A DNA stretch of 64,000 nt, from positions 2,170,001 through 2,234,000 of the forward strand of contig NZ_CP082301.1 of assembly GCF_019880305.1 (NCBI RefSeq), read 5' to 3'. A program made the position numbers and the translations under genes. The stretch is from Streptomyces decoyicus. GTDB lineage: Bacteria > Actinomycetota > Actinomycetes > Streptomycetales > Streptomycetaceae. Under the pieces are notes generated by a model. The model was not told the DNA's origin, searched no databases, and saw nothing but the letters and a program-made list of their open reading frames with translations. This document shows positions 39,446 to 49,426 of this stretch, piece after piece. The number at the start of each line of letters is the position of its first letter. The first letter of the stretch is position 1.

Positions 39446-40572
39446 CGCTTGCTCTCCTTCAGTACTGCGCGAACCGCGTCGAGGAACGCGTCGTTCTCGG
39501 CCGGGGTGCCGGCGGTGACCCGCAGCCAGCCCGGTACGCCGTTGTCACGGACCAGCACGCCGTGGTCGAGGATCGCCTGCCAGGTGGCGTGCGCATCGTC
39601 GAAGAGGCCGAACTGCACGAAGTTGGCGTCGGAGGCGACGACCTGGCAGCCGGTCGCCCGCAGCTCGGTGACCAGGCGGTCCCGCTCGGTCTTGAGCTGC
39701 TCGACGTACTTCAAAAGCGTGTCGGTGTGCTCCAGCGCGGCGAGCGCGGTGGCCTGGGTGACGGACGAGAGGTGATACGGGAGCCGGACCAGCTGCACCG
39801 CGTCGACCACGGCGGGGTCGGCGGCGAGGTAGCCCAGCCGCAGGCCGGCGGCACCGAAGGCCTTGGACATGGTGCGGGAGACGACCAGATTCGGCCGGCC
39901 CTCGATCAGCGGCAGCAGCGAGGGGTGGTGGCTGAACTCGCCGTAGGCCTCGTCGACCACGACCAGGGCGCCGGCACCGTCGGCACGGGCCGCCTGCGCC
40001 GCTTCGTACAGCGCGAGCACCGTCGCTTCGCCGACGGCGGTGCCGGTGGGGTTGTTCGGCGAGCAGATGAAGACCACGTCGGGCCGCTGCTCGGCGATGG
40101 TCCGCTTCGCCGCCTCGACGTCGATGGTGAAGTCGTCGTTGCGCGGGCCGGAGATCCAGCCGGTGCCCGTGCCGCGGGAGATCAGCCCGTGCATCGAGTA
40201 CGAGGGCTCGAAGCCGATGGCGCTGCGGCCGGGTCCGCCGAAGGTCTGGAGCAGCTGCTGGATGACCTCGTTGGAGCCGTTGGCGGCCCAGACCTGGGTG
40301 GCGGCGACCTCGTGTCCTGCGGTGCGGGTGAGGTAGCGGGCCAGCTCGGTGCGCAGCTCGACCGCGTCCCGGTCGGGGTAGCGGTTGAGCTGCCGGGCGG
40401 CCTCGGTCACCCGCTCGGCGATCCGCCGGACCAGCGGCTCGGGCAGCGGGTAGGGGTTCTCGTTGGTGTTCAGGCGCACCGGGACGTCCAGCTGCGGTGC
40501 GCCGTAGGGGGACTTGCCGCGCAGCTCGTCCCGGATGGGGAGATCGTCAATACGGGTCACGTGCCTGCTCAC
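39442..40572 (-). CDS. hisC: Histidinol-phosphate aminotransferase
   Basis: A 376-residue PLP enzyme of fold type I. The PLP lysine is in [27 protein letters not shown] binds substrate; SPNNPTGT and VVDEAYGEF are the cofactor-contact motifs. GTG 40572 sits inside the hisD stop (GTGA), so it is translationally coupled; GTG 40560 is an alternative start. Confidence 0.96.
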   Translation of the reverse strand: MSRHVTRIDDLPIRDELRGKSPYGAPQLDVPVRLNTNENPYPLPEPLVRRIAERVTEAARQLNRYPDRDAVELRTELARYLTRTAGHEVAATQVWAANGSNEVIQQLLQTFGGPGRSAIGFEPSYSMHGLISRGTGTGWISGPRNDDFTIDVEAAKRTIAEQRPDVVFICSPNNPTGTAVGEATVLALYEAAQAARADGAGALVVVDEAYGEFSHHPSLLPLIEGRPNLVVSRTMSKAFGAAGLRLGYLAADPAVVDAVQLVRLPYHLSSVTQATALAALEHTDTLLKYVEQLKTERDRLVTELRATGCQVVASDANFVQFGLFDDAHATWQAILDHGVLVRDNGVPGWLRVTAGTPAENDAFLDAVRAVLKESKR

Positions 40573-41891
40573 TTGCTCTGCGGGACCTTCCATTCGAACC
40601 TGGCCTTCAGCGCGGCGCCGTGGGCCGGGAGGTCCTCGGCCTCGGCGAGGGTCACCACATGGTGGGCGACCTCCGCCAGTGCATCGCGGGAGTAGTCCAC
40701 GACATGGATGCCGCGCAGGAAGGACTGCACGGAAAGGCCCGAGGAGTGGCAGGCGCAGCCGCCGGTGGGCAGGACGTGGTTGGAGCCGGCGCAGTAGTCG
40801 CCGAGGGACACCGGGGCGTAGGCGCCGACGAAGACCGCGCCGGCGTTGCGGACCCGGGCGGCGACGGCGGAGGCGTCGGCGGTCTGGATCTCGAGGTGTT
40901 CGGCGCCGTAGGCGTCCACGACCTTGAGGCCCTCGTCGATGCCGTCGACGAGAACGACGGCGGACTGCTGTCCGGCCAGCGCCTCGGTGATCCGCTCGAT
41001 GTGCTTGGTGGCCGCCACCTGCCGCTTGAGCGCGTCCTCGACGGCGTCGGCGAGCTCGGTGGAGTCGGTGACCAGGACGGCGGCGGCGAGGGTGTCGTGC
41101 TCGGCCTGGCTGATCAGGTCGGCGGCGACGTGCTCGGGGTCGGCGGTGGCGTCCGCCAGCACCGCGATCTCGGTCGGTCCGGCCTCGGCGTCGATGCCGA
41201 TACGGCCCTTGAGCAGGCGCTTGGCGGAGGCGACGTAGATGTTGCCGGGGCCCGTGACGAGGTTGACCGGCAGGCACTCCTCGGTGCCGTAGGCGAACAT
41301 CGCGATGGCCTGGGCACCGCCGGCGGCGTAGACCTCGTCGACGCCGAGCAGGGCGCAGGCGGCGAGGATCGTCGGGTGCGGCCGGCCGCCGAACTCCTTC
41401 TGCGGCGGGGAGGTGACGGCGATGCCCGTGACACCGGCTTCCTGCGCCGGGACGACGTTCATGACGACGGAGGACGGGTAGACCGCCAGGCCGCCGGGGA
41501 CATAGAGGCCCACCCGCTCGACGGGCACCCAGCGTTCGGTGACCGTGCCGCCGGGGACGACCTTGGTCGTGACGTCGGTGCGGCGCTGTTCGCGGTGGAC
41601 GATCCGGGCGCGCCGGATGGACTCCTCCAGGGCGGCCCGGACGGCTGGGTCCAGCTCCGCGAGCGCGCTCTGCAAGGCCTCGGCGGGCACCCGTACGCGC
41701 TCGATCTCGACGCCGTCGAACCGCCGCGCGTAATCGATCAGCGCCGCGGTGCCGCGATGGCGTACGTCCTCGCAGATCGGCCGCACCTTCTCCAGGGCGG
41801 CTTCCACGTCGAACTCGGCACGGGGCAGCAGGTCGCGCAGGGCGCCGCCCTCGGGGAGGGCGTCACCGCGCAGATCGATTCGGGAGATCAC
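40569..41891 (-). CDS. hisD: Histidinol dehydrogenase
   Basis: A 440-residue zinc enzyme catalysing the last two oxidations to histidine. The motif [15 protein letters not shown] segment appears as [20 protein letters not shown], and the zinc/substrate region as [20 protein letters not shown]. Start GTG 41891 directly follows GGGAGG with almost no spacer, an atypical arrangement. First gene of the his operon; a perfect 17-bp palindrome lies about 41 bases upstream. Confidence 0.97.
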   Translation of the reverse strand: MISRIDLRGDALPEGGALRDLLPRAEFDVEAALEKVRPICEDVRHRGTAALIDYARRFDGVEIERVRVPAEALQSALAELDPAVRAALEESIRRARIVHREQRRTDVTTKVVPGGTVTERWVPVERVGLYVPGGLAVYPSSVVMNVVPAQEAGVTGIAVTSPPQKEFGGRPHPTILAACALLGVDEVYAAGGAQAIAMFAYGTEECLPVNLVTGPGNIYVASAKRLLKGRIGIDAEAGPTEIAVLADATADPEHVAADLISQAEHDTLAAAVLVTDSTELADAVEDALKRQVAATKHIERITEALAGQQSAVVLVDGIDEGLKVVDAYGAEHLEIQTADASAVAARVRNAGAVFVGAYAPVSLGDYCAGSNHVLPTGGCACHSSGLSVQSFLRGIHVVDYSRDALAEVAHHVVTLAEAEDLPAHGAALKARFEWKVPQSK

Positions 41892-41931
41892 CCTCCCAGT
41901 GTCTCAGACCCGCTCCTGGGCCCGAGCGGCC

Positions 41932-41948
41932 GTATCACTCAGTGATAC
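41932..41948. promoter_or_regulatory. Perfect 17-bp palindrome upstream of hisD
   Basis: GTATCACTCAGTGATAC has eight-base perfect arms around a single C. It lies in the 263-base gap between the his operon and the divergent gene at 42155. The position suits an operator overlapping a promoter. Which regulator binds is unknown. Confidence 0.7.
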
Positions 41949-42154
41949 ACAGCGGCACACGCTCCGGACACGCCGTCACCAGGCCGCCGGAAGTTGACCG
42001 GAGTTGGCCCTGACCACGCGTGTTCAAGCAGTCACGGGGCGGGCAAGGGCCACGTGACGGCGTACGGGGACACCTGTGGGACGCATCACGACCCGTGCAT
42101 GAAATGCGTCCGAACAGGTTGCGACACACCACGGGAGAGCAAGGGGGATCCACA

Positions 42155-43756
42155 GTGACCGAGCCCGGGGACGGCGACGCGCCCGCCGACCTTCAGCTGA
42201 CATCGGCGGAATGGAGCATGTGGCAGGCCTTCCGCAACGGCAGCACCTGCGATCTGCACATCGGCGATCCGGCCCGCGACGATCCGCACGGGCAGCATCT
42301 GTGGGGCCCGGAGCGCCGGGTGCGGGCCCGGGTCGTGGCGCTGCTGCTGCTCGACGGGCCGCCCCCGCAGCCCGGCCGGGTCTCCGCGCTCAAGATCACC
42401 GGTGCGTACATCACGGACACTCTCGACGTTGCGGGCGGCACGATCAAGCCATTCGTCGAACTGCGGGACTGCCGCTTCGAGGCCGAGGTGGTGCTGCCGG
42501 AGAGCCGGTTCACCACGCTGCGGCTGGTGAACTGTGCGATACCCCGGGTGGAGGCGGCCCGGCTGCACACCGAGGGCGATCTCCATCTGCCGCGCTGTGT
42601 GGTGCACTCCGGCATCCGGCTCACCGACGCGCACATCGGCACGGACCTGATGCTCAATCAGACCGTGGTGCACAAGGACCGCCAAGGCCGGTCGATCATG
42701 GCGGACGGGATGACCGTCGCCCAGGATCTCCAGGCCGAGATGATGGAGTCCTACGGCGAGCTGTCGCTGCGCGGCGCCACCATCGGCGTGTCGCTGAGCC
42801 TGCGCGGCAGCCGGCTGAGCAATCCGTTCGGCCGCCGGGCGCTGAACGCCCCGCAGCTCACCGTCGAGCGCACCCTCTATCTGACCGCCGCGGGCCTGGC
42901 CAACTCCCCGTTCTCCAGCAGCGCCACTCCCCCGTACGGCGTCGCGCACACCCCCTCGCGCGGCACGCGTATGCAGCGCTTCGAGTGCGAGGGCGGGATG
43001 CGGCTCGACGACGGGCGGTTCGGCGACGCGGTCGACTTCGAGCACGCCCGGTTCATCATGGAGTCCGACCAGGAGCTGTCGCTGCGCCGTATCCAGACGC
43101 CCGAGCTGCGGTTCCTCGGCGAGCGGCCGCAGCGCGGCCGGGTGATCCTCTCCGGCGCCCGGGTCGTCAATCTCGTCGACAAGTCGGCGAGCTGGCCGGG
43201 GCTCGGCGGGCTGTGGATGGCCGGCTTCGCCTACGAGACGCTGATCCCGCGCGGCCACTTCCCGCTCTCGCTGCGGCTTCAGTGGGTGGCCGCGGCGACC
43301 CCCGAGTACGCGCCCGAGCCGTACGAGATGCTCGCCACCTCGCTGCGCACCACCGGTGAGGACTCCGATGCCCGCGAGGTGCTGCTGGCCAAGCAGCGGC
43401 GGCGGCGCGAGACACTGCCGCTGGCGGCCAAGGCCTGGGGATTCCTTCAGGACTGGACGGTGGCCTACGGCTACCGCCCGGGGCGGGCCGCGGTGTGGAT
43501 GGGCATCCTGTGGGCGATCGGGACGATCTACTTCTCGGTGTCCCCGCCGCCGCCGCTGAAGCCGGGCGAGGCGCCGCCCTGGAATGCGTATCTCTACTCC
43601 CTGGACCTGCTGCTGCCGGTGATCGACCTCAATCAGGGCGCCGCCTGGAAGCCGGGCGGCGGTGCGCAGTGGGCGGCCGCCATCCTGATCCTGGCGGGCT
43701 GGGTGCTCGCCACGACGGTCGCGGCCGGCGCGTCCCGGCTGCTGCGACGGCAATAG
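42155..43756 (+). CDS. Membrane-anchored protein with repeat-like body, unknown function
   Basis: A 533-residue protein starting at GTG 42155 after AAGGGGGA. Residues 60-300 form a series of short beta-repeats (for example VSALKITGAYITDTLDVAGG and LRLVNCAIPRVEAARLHTEG) that look like a beta-helix. Two helices near the C-terminus (about 445-461 and 506-527) flank WNAYLYSLDLLLPVIDL, giving a membrane-embedded end. Similar Streptomyces proteins carry the label membrane-associated oxidoreductase, but I see no cofactor motif supporting that. A channel or scaffold is equally plausible. Divergent from hisD. Confidence 0.75.
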   Translation: MTEPGDGDAPADLQLTSAEWSMWQAFRNGSTCDLHIGDPARDDPHGQHLWGPERRVRARVVALLLLDGPPPQPGRVSALKITGAYITDTLDVAGGTIKPFVELRDCRFEAEVVLPESRFTTLRLVNCAIPRVEAARLHTEGDLHLPRCVVHSGIRLTDAHIGTDLMLNQTVVHKDRQGRSIMADGMTVAQDLQAEMMESYGELSLRGATIGVSLSLRGSRLSNPFGRRALNAPQLTVERTLYLTAAGLANSPFSSSATPPYGVAHTPSRGTRMQRFECEGGMRLDDGRFGDAVDFEHARFIMESDQELSLRRIQTPELRFLGERPQRGRVILSGARVVNLVDKSASWPGLGGLWMAGFAYETLIPRGHFPLSLRLQWVAAATPEYAPEPYEMLATSLRTTGEDSDAREVLLAKQRRRRETLPLAAKAWGFLQDWTVAYGYRPGRAAVWMGILWAIGTIYFSVSPPPPLKPGEAPPWNAYLYSLDLLLPVIDLNQGAAWKPGGGAQWAAAILILAGWVLATTVAAGASRLLRRQ

Positions 43757-43807
43757 CGGGGGTACGGGTGGTGGCCCCGGCCGCCACAGGCTCTAGGCTT
43801 ACGGGCT

Positions 43808-44554
43808 GTGACCTCCGTGCGCCTACCGCTCTTCCCGCTGAACTCGGTGTTGTTCCCGGGACTCGTGCTCCCGCTGAACGTCTTCGAAGCGCGGTACCGG
43901 GCGATGATGCGCGATCTGAGCGCGGTGCCCGAGGACGACCGGCGCTTCGCGGTGATCGCGATCCGGGACGGCCGGGAGGTCGCCGCCACCGCACAGGGCA
44001 TGCCGGACGCCACCCTGCCGGCCGCGGAAGGTCCCGCGGCGGGCTTCGGTGACGATCCGATGCGGGCGTTCCACGCCGTGGGCTGCATCGCCGACGCGGC
44101 GACCATCCGGGAGAAGTCCTCCGACGACGACACCGGCTACGAGGTCCTCGCCACCGGCACCACCCGCTTCCGGCTGCTGTCCGTGGACGCCTCGGGCCCG
44201 TATCTGACCGGCGAGCTCGAGGAGCTGGAGGACGGCGAGGGAGAGGGCGCGGGCGCGCTCGCCTCGGGCGTCGTCCGGGCCTTCCGTACGTACCAGAAGC
44301 GGCTGGCCTGGGCGAACGAGCGGACCCTGTCGAGCGGGCAGGACCTGCCGGCCGACCCTTCGGTGCTCTCGTACCTCGTCGCCGCGGCGGCCGTGCTGGA
44401 CGTCCCCGCCAAGCAGCGGCTGCTGGAGGCGCCGGACACCGCGTCCCGGCTCGGGCAGGAGCTGAAACTGCTTCGCCAGGAATCGGCGCTGCTCGGTAAG
44501 CTCCCGTCGCTGCCGGCCGTGGATCTGACCCGGCAGCCGACCAGCCCCAACTGA
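43808..44554 (+). CDS. Lon N-terminal (substrate-binding) domain protein
   Basis: A 248-residue protein with the LON/PUA-like domain but no ATPase or protease part. The start LPLFPLNSVLFPGLVLPLNV and FEARYRAMMRDL are signature; HAVGCIADAATIREKSS and TGTTRFRLLSVD follow. Stand-alone LON-domain proteins are common in actinomycetes and are thought to bind unfolded or tagged proteins. GTG 43808 start. It is followed 48 bases later by the YbaK gene. Confidence 0.92.
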   Translation: MTSVRLPLFPLNSVLFPGLVLPLNVFEARYRAMMRDLSAVPEDDRRFAVIAIRDGREVAATAQGMPDATLPAAEGPAAGFGDDPMRAFHAVGCIADAATIREKSSDDDTGYEVLATGTTRFRLLSVDASGPYLTGELEELEDGEGEGAGALASGVVRAFRTYQKRLAWANERTLSSGQDLPADPSVLSYLVAAAAVLDVPAKQRLLEAPDTASRLGQELKLLRQESALLGKLPSLPAVDLTRQPTSPN

Positions 44555-44602
44555 ACCGCCCGGCCCCCACGACCGGCCCCACTGACGCGAGGCACGAAGA
44601 CG

Positions 44603-45097
44603 GTGGCGAAGAAGTCCAAGAAGTCCGGCGGCACCCCGGCGACGGTCGCCCTCACCGCGGCCGGCGTCCCCTTCACCACACACTCCTACGAGCACGACCC
44701 GGCCGCACCGTCGTACGGCGAGGAGGCCGCCGAGGCCCTCGGTGTCGCGCCGGACCAGGTGTTCAAGACACTGCTGGCGGACGTCGACGGCACCCTGACG
44801 GTCGCCGTCGTCCCGGTGTCGGGGTCCTTGGACCTCAAGGCGCTGGCGGCCGCGGTGGGCGGCAAGCGGGCCACGATGGCCGACCCGGCCGCGGCCGAGC
44901 GCAGCACGGGCTACGTCCGGGGCGGGATCTCGCCGCTGGGGCAGCGCAAGCGGCTGCGCACGGTCGTGGACGCCTCGGCCGAGGGCCGGCCGACGGTCTG
45001 TGTCTCGGCGGGGCGGCGGGGGCTGGAGGTCGAGCTGTCGCCGGAGGACCTGGTGGCCCTCACGGGCGCGCACCTCGCGCCGATCGCCCGCGGCTGA
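44603..45097 (+). CDS. ybaK: Cys-tRNA(Pro)/Cys-tRNA deacylase YbaK
   Basis: A 164-residue trans-editing enzyme that removes mis-acylated cysteine from tRNA(Pro). Family features: AGVPFTTHSYEHDP, YGEEAAEALGVAPDQVFKTL with the catalytic Lys, and the closing YVRGGISPLGQRKRLRTVVD followed by SAGRRGLEVELSP. GTG 44603 is the start with GAGGC upstream. Normal family length. Confidence 0.94.
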   Translation: MAKKSKKSGGTPATVALTAAGVPFTTHSYEHDPAAPSYGEEAAEALGVAPDQVFKTLLADVDGTLTVAVVPVSGSLDLKALAAAVGGKRATMADPAAAERSTGYVRGGISPLGQRKRLRTVVDASAEGRPTVCVSAGRRGLEVELSPEDLVALTGAHLAPIARG

Positions 45098-45147
45098 ACG
45101 CACCGCGGGACGGCCGGTGGACCGGCCGCCCCGGAGATACACGCCGG

Positions 45148-45867
45148 TCAGTCCGTGGCGGGCGGCTGCTGGGCGTGGGGGTCGCCGGGCCAGTGCGGTG
45201 GCTCCGGCTCCGGGTCACGCGGCCCGAACAGCCCGGTCAGCGCCAGCTGGGTGAGCATCGCGGCGATCGGCCAGGCCAGCAGCGCGCCCTTGGCCTGGAG
45301 CCGCAGCGGGCCGTTGAAGGTCACACCGGGGCCGACCTGCTTGGCGTGCGCGGCCACGTCCGGCGTGGGGCCCAGCCACATACCCGTCACCCAGCCCAGC
45401 ACCGCACCGAGCAGCCCGCCCACGACCAGCGCCACGACCAGCGGAATCCCGCCCCGGCGGCGGAAGAGGAAGACTGCGGCGGCGGTGAGCACACCGAATC
45501 CGAGGGACAGCAGGACGAAGGTGCCGTCCGCGCCGATCGCCTCCTCGCCCTCGGTGTTCTTGAGGTAGACGTTGCGGGTGTCCGAGATCAGCGGGGTATG
45601 CGGCGCGAGCCAGTTCCACAGCACGCCGAGCAGCACGCCGCTCACCGCGACCACGAGCGCGATCAGCGCGCCCTCGCGCAGCTCGCGGGCCAGCTCGGGG
45701 CCGCCGAGGCCGCCGAGGTCGGCGACGGGCGCGGCCTCGGGGTGCTGCGGCTCTTCGGGCGGTTGGTTGTCGGGTGGCGTCAGCGGTGCGATCACCCCGT
45801 CATCGTGCCAGGTGGGGCTGGTGTGACCCGAAGCAGGACGGCCGTTCGGTGTGGTGGAATCCGTCAT
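45148..45867 (-). CDS. Integral membrane protein (DUF2567-like) coupled to an ABC exporter
   Basis: A 239-residue protein with a Pro-rich cytoplasmic head and four hydrophobic helices, containing LWNWLAPHTPLISDTRNVYL and FLFRRRGGIPLVVALVVGG. It resembles the Streptomyces DUF2567 group. Its start ATG 45867 overlaps the ABC permease stop by four bases, so it is produced with the transporter and may be an accessory subunit. No function is established. Confidence 0.75.
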   Translation of the reverse strand: MTDSTTPNGRPASGHTSPTWHDDGVIAPLTPPDNQPPEEPQHPEAAPVADLGGLGGPELARELREGALIALVVAVSGVLLGVLWNWLAPHTPLISDTRNVYLKNTEGEEAIGADGTFVLLSLGFGVLTAAAVFLFRRRGGIPLVVALVVGGLLGAVLGWVTGMWLGPTPDVAAHAKQVGPGVTFNGPLRLQAKGALLAWPIAAMLTQLALTGLFGPRDPEPEPPHWPGDPHAQQPPATD

Positions 45868-46685
45868 CGGGTCGCCGCCCGGCGGTAGGCCCAGGTGGCG
45901 ACCGCCAGCGAGAGCACTCCGACGGCCGCGCAGACGCCCAGGTCGGCGCCGACCGCGACCCAGTCGGGATGGGGGTCGAAGCTGCGCGCCAGTGCCTCCA
46001 CCCCGTAGGTCGAGGGCAGCAGATCGCGGGCCCAGCCGATCACCGACGGCATCCGTTCGGCCGGCAGCACTCCCAGCAGCAGCGCCGCCGACATGCCCAA
46101 CTGGCCGCAGAGCGTGGCGAGTTCGGGACGCGGGGCGAGCAGGCCAAGGGCCGCGCCGAGGCCGGCCAGCGCCGCCCCGGCGAGCGGGAGCACGGCGGCC
46201 AGCACCCACAGATGGGCCATCGGCAGCTGGAAGAGCACACAGCCGGTGACCGCGGTGACCACCGTCCCGGGCACGGTGAACGAGGCGTACGCGGCGGCCG
46301 CGCCGAGCACCACGGCGGCCGGCGGCACCGGCAGCGTCGCGTAGTGGTCGAGCCCGCCGCCGGCCCTCAGCTGTCCGAAGTACTGGGCGAGGAGATTGAG
46401 CGCCACGAAGGCGACGACCAGCACGCTGGAGCCGGACACCACGGAACGGGCCGCCTCGCCGCCGTCGACCACCCCGCGCAGCAGGACCATGATCCCGACG
46501 GACTGGAAGGTGGCGACGAACAGCAACGGGATCCGGGCGACCCGGGCCCGGGAGAGCTGGGCGCGGTAGACGGCGCCCAGGGCGGGCACCAGACGGGCGC
46601 GCGGCGCCAGCGGGGCGGCCTCCTCGGGCCCTGCCCCGGCGTCCGGGGCCACCCCGGCCACCGCCTGCGCGGGAACCACACTCAC
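45864..46685 (-). CDS. ABC-2 type transporter permease
   Basis: A 273-residue permease with six hydrophobic helices, typical of ABC-2 exporters. The motif region around LPSTYGVEALARSFDP is characteristic of drug or natural-product exporters. The start is probably GTG 46685 (VSVVPAQAV), with GTG 46679 as an alternative. It lies 64 bases downstream of the ATP-binding gene and overlaps the next membrane protein gene. Confidence 0.85.
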   Translation of the reverse strand: MSVVPAQAVAGVAPDAGAGPEEAAPLAPRARLVPALGAVYRAQLSRARVARIPLLFVATFQSVGIMVLLRGVVDGGEAARSVVSGSSVLVVAFVALNLLAQYFGQLRAGGGLDHYATLPVPPAAVVLGAAAAYASFTVPGTVVTAVTGCVLFQLPMAHLWVLAAVLPLAGAALAGLGAALGLLAPRPELATLCGQLGMSAALLLGVLPAERMPSVIGWARDLLPSTYGVEALARSFDPHPDWVAVGADLGVCAAVGVLSLAVATWAYRRAATR

Positions 46686-46749
46686 GCTGTCACCAAGCCT
46701 TCCTCGCTGCCCCCGTGGTCCTTCATACGTCCGCCGTACCGGCGCCCGT

Positions 46750-47760
46750 TCACGCCTTGACCAGTCCCTCCGACCGGCCGCCCAGGGCCAGGTACACATC
46801 CTCCAGGCTGGGCGTGGCCAGCGTGAAGTCGTCCAGGGCCGCGAAGGCGGGGCCCGCGGTGACCGCGGCGACCGCGGAGCGGGCCCGGTCGGCGGGGAGC
46901 CGGAGGGTCCAGCGGCGGCCGGAGGTGTGCGCGTCGGCTTCGAGGGCGGCGACCTCCGGCACCTCCAGCGGCGGGCGGTCGCGCCACACCAGCTCCAGCC
47001 GGACCTCCTCGCTCACCATTTCCTTCAGCCCGCCGGGCGTGTCGCAGGCGATGACCCGGCCCCGGTCGATGACCGCGACCCGGTCGAGCACGCTCTCGGC
47101 CTCCAGCACGTTATGCGTCACCAGCACCACCGTGGCGCCGCGCTCGGCCCGGCGCCGGTCCACCGCGGCCCACACGGCACGGCGCGCGACCGGGTCCATA
47201 CCGGTGGTCGGCTCGTCCAGCACCAGCAGCGGCCGCTCGCCGATCAGCGCGGTGGCCAGACAGGCCAGCCGCCGCTGCCCGCCGGACAGCTTCTTCAGCG
47301 GCCGCCCCGTGATGTCCCCGAGCCCCAGCTCGCCGATCACCGCGTCCCGCTCGGCGCGCGCCTCGCGGGCACCGAGGCCGCGCAGCCGTCCGGTGGTCTC
47401 CACGGCCAGCGCGACCGTCATCTCGTCCAGGGCGGTGGACTCCTGGCCCAGGTAGCCGAGCAGCCGGGCGGCCCGCTCCGGGTGGCGCACCAGGTCGTGG
47501 CCGAGCACGCGGACGCTGCCGGAGTCCGGGCGCAGCAGTCCGGTCAGCTGGCGGACCAGCGTGGACTTGCCGGCGCCGTTGGGCCCGAGCAGCCCGAAGA
47601 TCTCTCCGCGGTGCACATCCAGGGTGATGCCGTCGTTGGCGCGTACGGCGGCCGCCCGTGCCGCCCCGCGGCGCCCGCGCAGCGCGGGGTACGTCTTGAC
47701 CAGGTCCTGTACGGCACACACCGGCACGCCGCGCTCCACCTGTTTTGCGCCCGTCCTCAC
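46750..47760 (-). CDS. ABC transporter ATP-binding protein
   Basis: A 336-residue ATPase: Walker A GPNGAGKST, signature LSGGQRRLACLATAL, Walker B LLVLDEPTTGMDP and H-loop THNVLEAES. The C-terminal 90 residues are a DrrA-like accessory domain ending ATPSLEDVYLALGG. Works with the permease encoded downstream to export an unknown compound. GTG 47760 is the longest start; Val12/Met-like alternatives exist. Confidence 0.95.
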   Translation of the reverse strand: MRTGAKQVERGVPVCAVQDLVKTYPALRGRRGAARAAAVRANDGITLDVHRGEIFGLLGPNGAGKSTLVRQLTGLLRPDSGSVRVLGHDLVRHPERAARLLGYLGQESTALDEMTVALAVETTGRLRGLGAREARAERDAVIGELGLGDITGRPLKKLSGGQRRLACLATALIGERPLLVLDEPTTGMDPVARRAVWAAVDRRRAERGATVVLVTHNVLEAESVLDRVAVIDRGRVIACDTPGGLKEMVSEEVRLELVWRDRPPLEVPEVAALEADAHTSGRRWTLRLPADRARSAVAAVTAGPAFAALDDFTLATPSLEDVYLALGGRSEGLVKA

Positions 47761-47844
47761 GAGCTATGAGGGTACGCGTCCCCGGCCCGCCTCCGGGCCG
47801 CGGGGCACCGGCGGGCGGGACGGGGCGCGGGGCGGCCGGGCCGG

Positions 47845-49155
47845 TCAGTCCCCGGCCGGAGCGTGCTCGGCGGCCGTCCGCAGATCGACCTCGCGCCAGA
47901 AACCGGCCCGGATCGCGTAGCGGTCGTGCTCGTCGATCTGGTCGTCCTTGTGGGCGAGCAGCCCGAACCGGGCCGCGTAGCGCAGCAGTTCACCGTCGAT
48001 GCGGTGCGGGATGCGGGGGTACTCCGTCGACAGCTGCTGGAGGTGCGCGGTGTCGGAGAGCCGGTCGGTCCAGCGGCGGGCGAAGACCTGGCCGACCTCG
48101 AAGGGGTCGCCGCTGACGGCGGTGATGTCCTCCTCGCGGTCCGCCCAGCGCTGCTCGGCGCTGGTGAGCTGGGCGAGGGTGGGCAGCGCCGCGGTCTCGG
48201 AGGGTTCGCCGACCGGGCCGCCGCGCTCGACCCAGCCCTTGTCGGACGACCAGCGCAGGGTGGCACCGGTCGCGGGCGCCTGCGGGGCGCCGCTGCCGGC
48301 GCCGCCAGGCCCCTGGCCCGCGACGTGCGCCCGGCCGAGACCGGCCAGGTCCTTGGGGGTGGGCACGACCTTGGAACCGGCGGCGCCGGGCTCGTCGCCG
48401 GCGGCCGGTGCGCCCTCGGTGCCGGCCGGCGGCCGGGAGACGCCGTTGGCGCCGTTGTGGTCATGGGTGTGCTCGGCGGCTTCCGGGCCGGATGCGGCGG
48501 CCGCCGCGGCGGCCGCGGCCGCGACGGCGGACTCCGGCAGCGGGGCGGAGAGGATCGCGGCGATCTCGGGGCGGGGTACGGGCGGCGGGGCGCAGGGACC
48601 GCCGAGTTCCTTGGCGCGTACCGCGCGGGTGATCCAGGTCCGGTCCAGCACCCGTCGCTCGTCGGCCTCGGCGACCAGGTCCTCGGACTGGTTGTAGTCG
48701 CCGTCCGCGGCCTGGACGGCCCACAGGTGGACGGCGACGCCGTGCTCCTTCGCCGACATCAGGCCGGGCAGCAGGTCGCCGTCGCCGGTGACCAGGACGA
48801 TGTCGGAGCAGGCGCGGTTCCGTGCGAGCTCGGTCAGCTCGGCGTGCATCGCGGCGTCCACGCCCTTCTGTGCCCAGCGCCCGTCGCTGCGGGTCAGGGC
48901 GCCGAGCCGGACGGTGACGCGGGGCATCACACGCAGCCGCCGGTGTTCGGGTTGCGGGACGCGGTCGGGTGCGCCGTCGAACCAGTAGATCCGCAGCAGC
49001 GGGCGTTCGGTGTCCGCCTCGGCGCGCTGGCGCAGGCCCTGGATGAGGGCGGCGTGATCCACCGTGATCCGGGAACGGGCGGGCTCTCCGGCGAGCAGGC
49101 TCGCCGCGGCGCCGAGCAAATACCCGGCGTCCACCAGGACGACACAGCGATCCAC
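47845..49155 (-). CDS. NYN-domain (PIN-like) nuclease-family protein
   Basis: A 436-residue protein with an N-terminal NYN/LabA domain: CVVLVDAGYLLGAA carries the first catalytic Asp, VDAAMHAELTELA and LVTGDGDLLP the acidic metal ligands. These are predicted metal-dependent RNases. A long Ala/Pro/Gly-rich linker (residues about 205-310) joins it to a C-terminal helical region WSSDKGWVERGG...EEDITAVSGDPFEV that I do not recognise. GTG 49155 is chosen because GAGGG lies six bases upstream. Confidence 0.88.
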   Translation of the reverse strand: MDRCVVLVDAGYLLGAAASLLAGEPARSRITVDHAALIQGLRQRAEADTERPLLRIYWFDGAPDRVPQPEHRRLRVMPRVTVRLGALTRSDGRWAQKGVDAAMHAELTELARNRACSDIVLVTGDGDLLPGLMSAKEHGVAVHLWAVQAADGDYNQSEDLVAEADERRVLDRTWITRAVRAKELGGPCAPPPVPRPEIAAILSAPLPESAVAAAAAAAAAASGPEAAEHTHDHNGANGVSRPPAGTEGAPAAGDEPGAAGSKVVPTPKDLAGLGRAHVAGQGPGGAGSGAPQAPATGATLRWSSDKGWVERGGPVGEPSETAALPTLAQLTSAEQRWADREEDITAVSGDPFEVGQVFARRWTDRLSDTAHLQQLSTEYPRIPHRIDGELLRYAARFGLLAHKDDQIDEHDRYAIRAGFWREVDLRTAAEHAPAGD

Positions 49156-49426
49156 GATCCACCCTCTTCCCTGAGGTGCTGATGTCCGGTCGCCCCCCGG
49201 CTCGGCCCGTGGCACGAGTTTTCTTCGGTTGTCCTTCGAGTCTGCCCGACCCTACGGGCGTTATCTGCCCGAACTCGATCATCGGCGTGGCGGATTCGGC
49301 GGGGATCTTGAGTACAGCGTGTGATCAACCATATAACGCAGGGTAATTGCCCGAAATGCAGGCGTCTGTCCGTCATGTAAGTCTGGTTCCGGCCCCGATC
49401 CCCATTCCCCCTCAGGAGGCACGATC

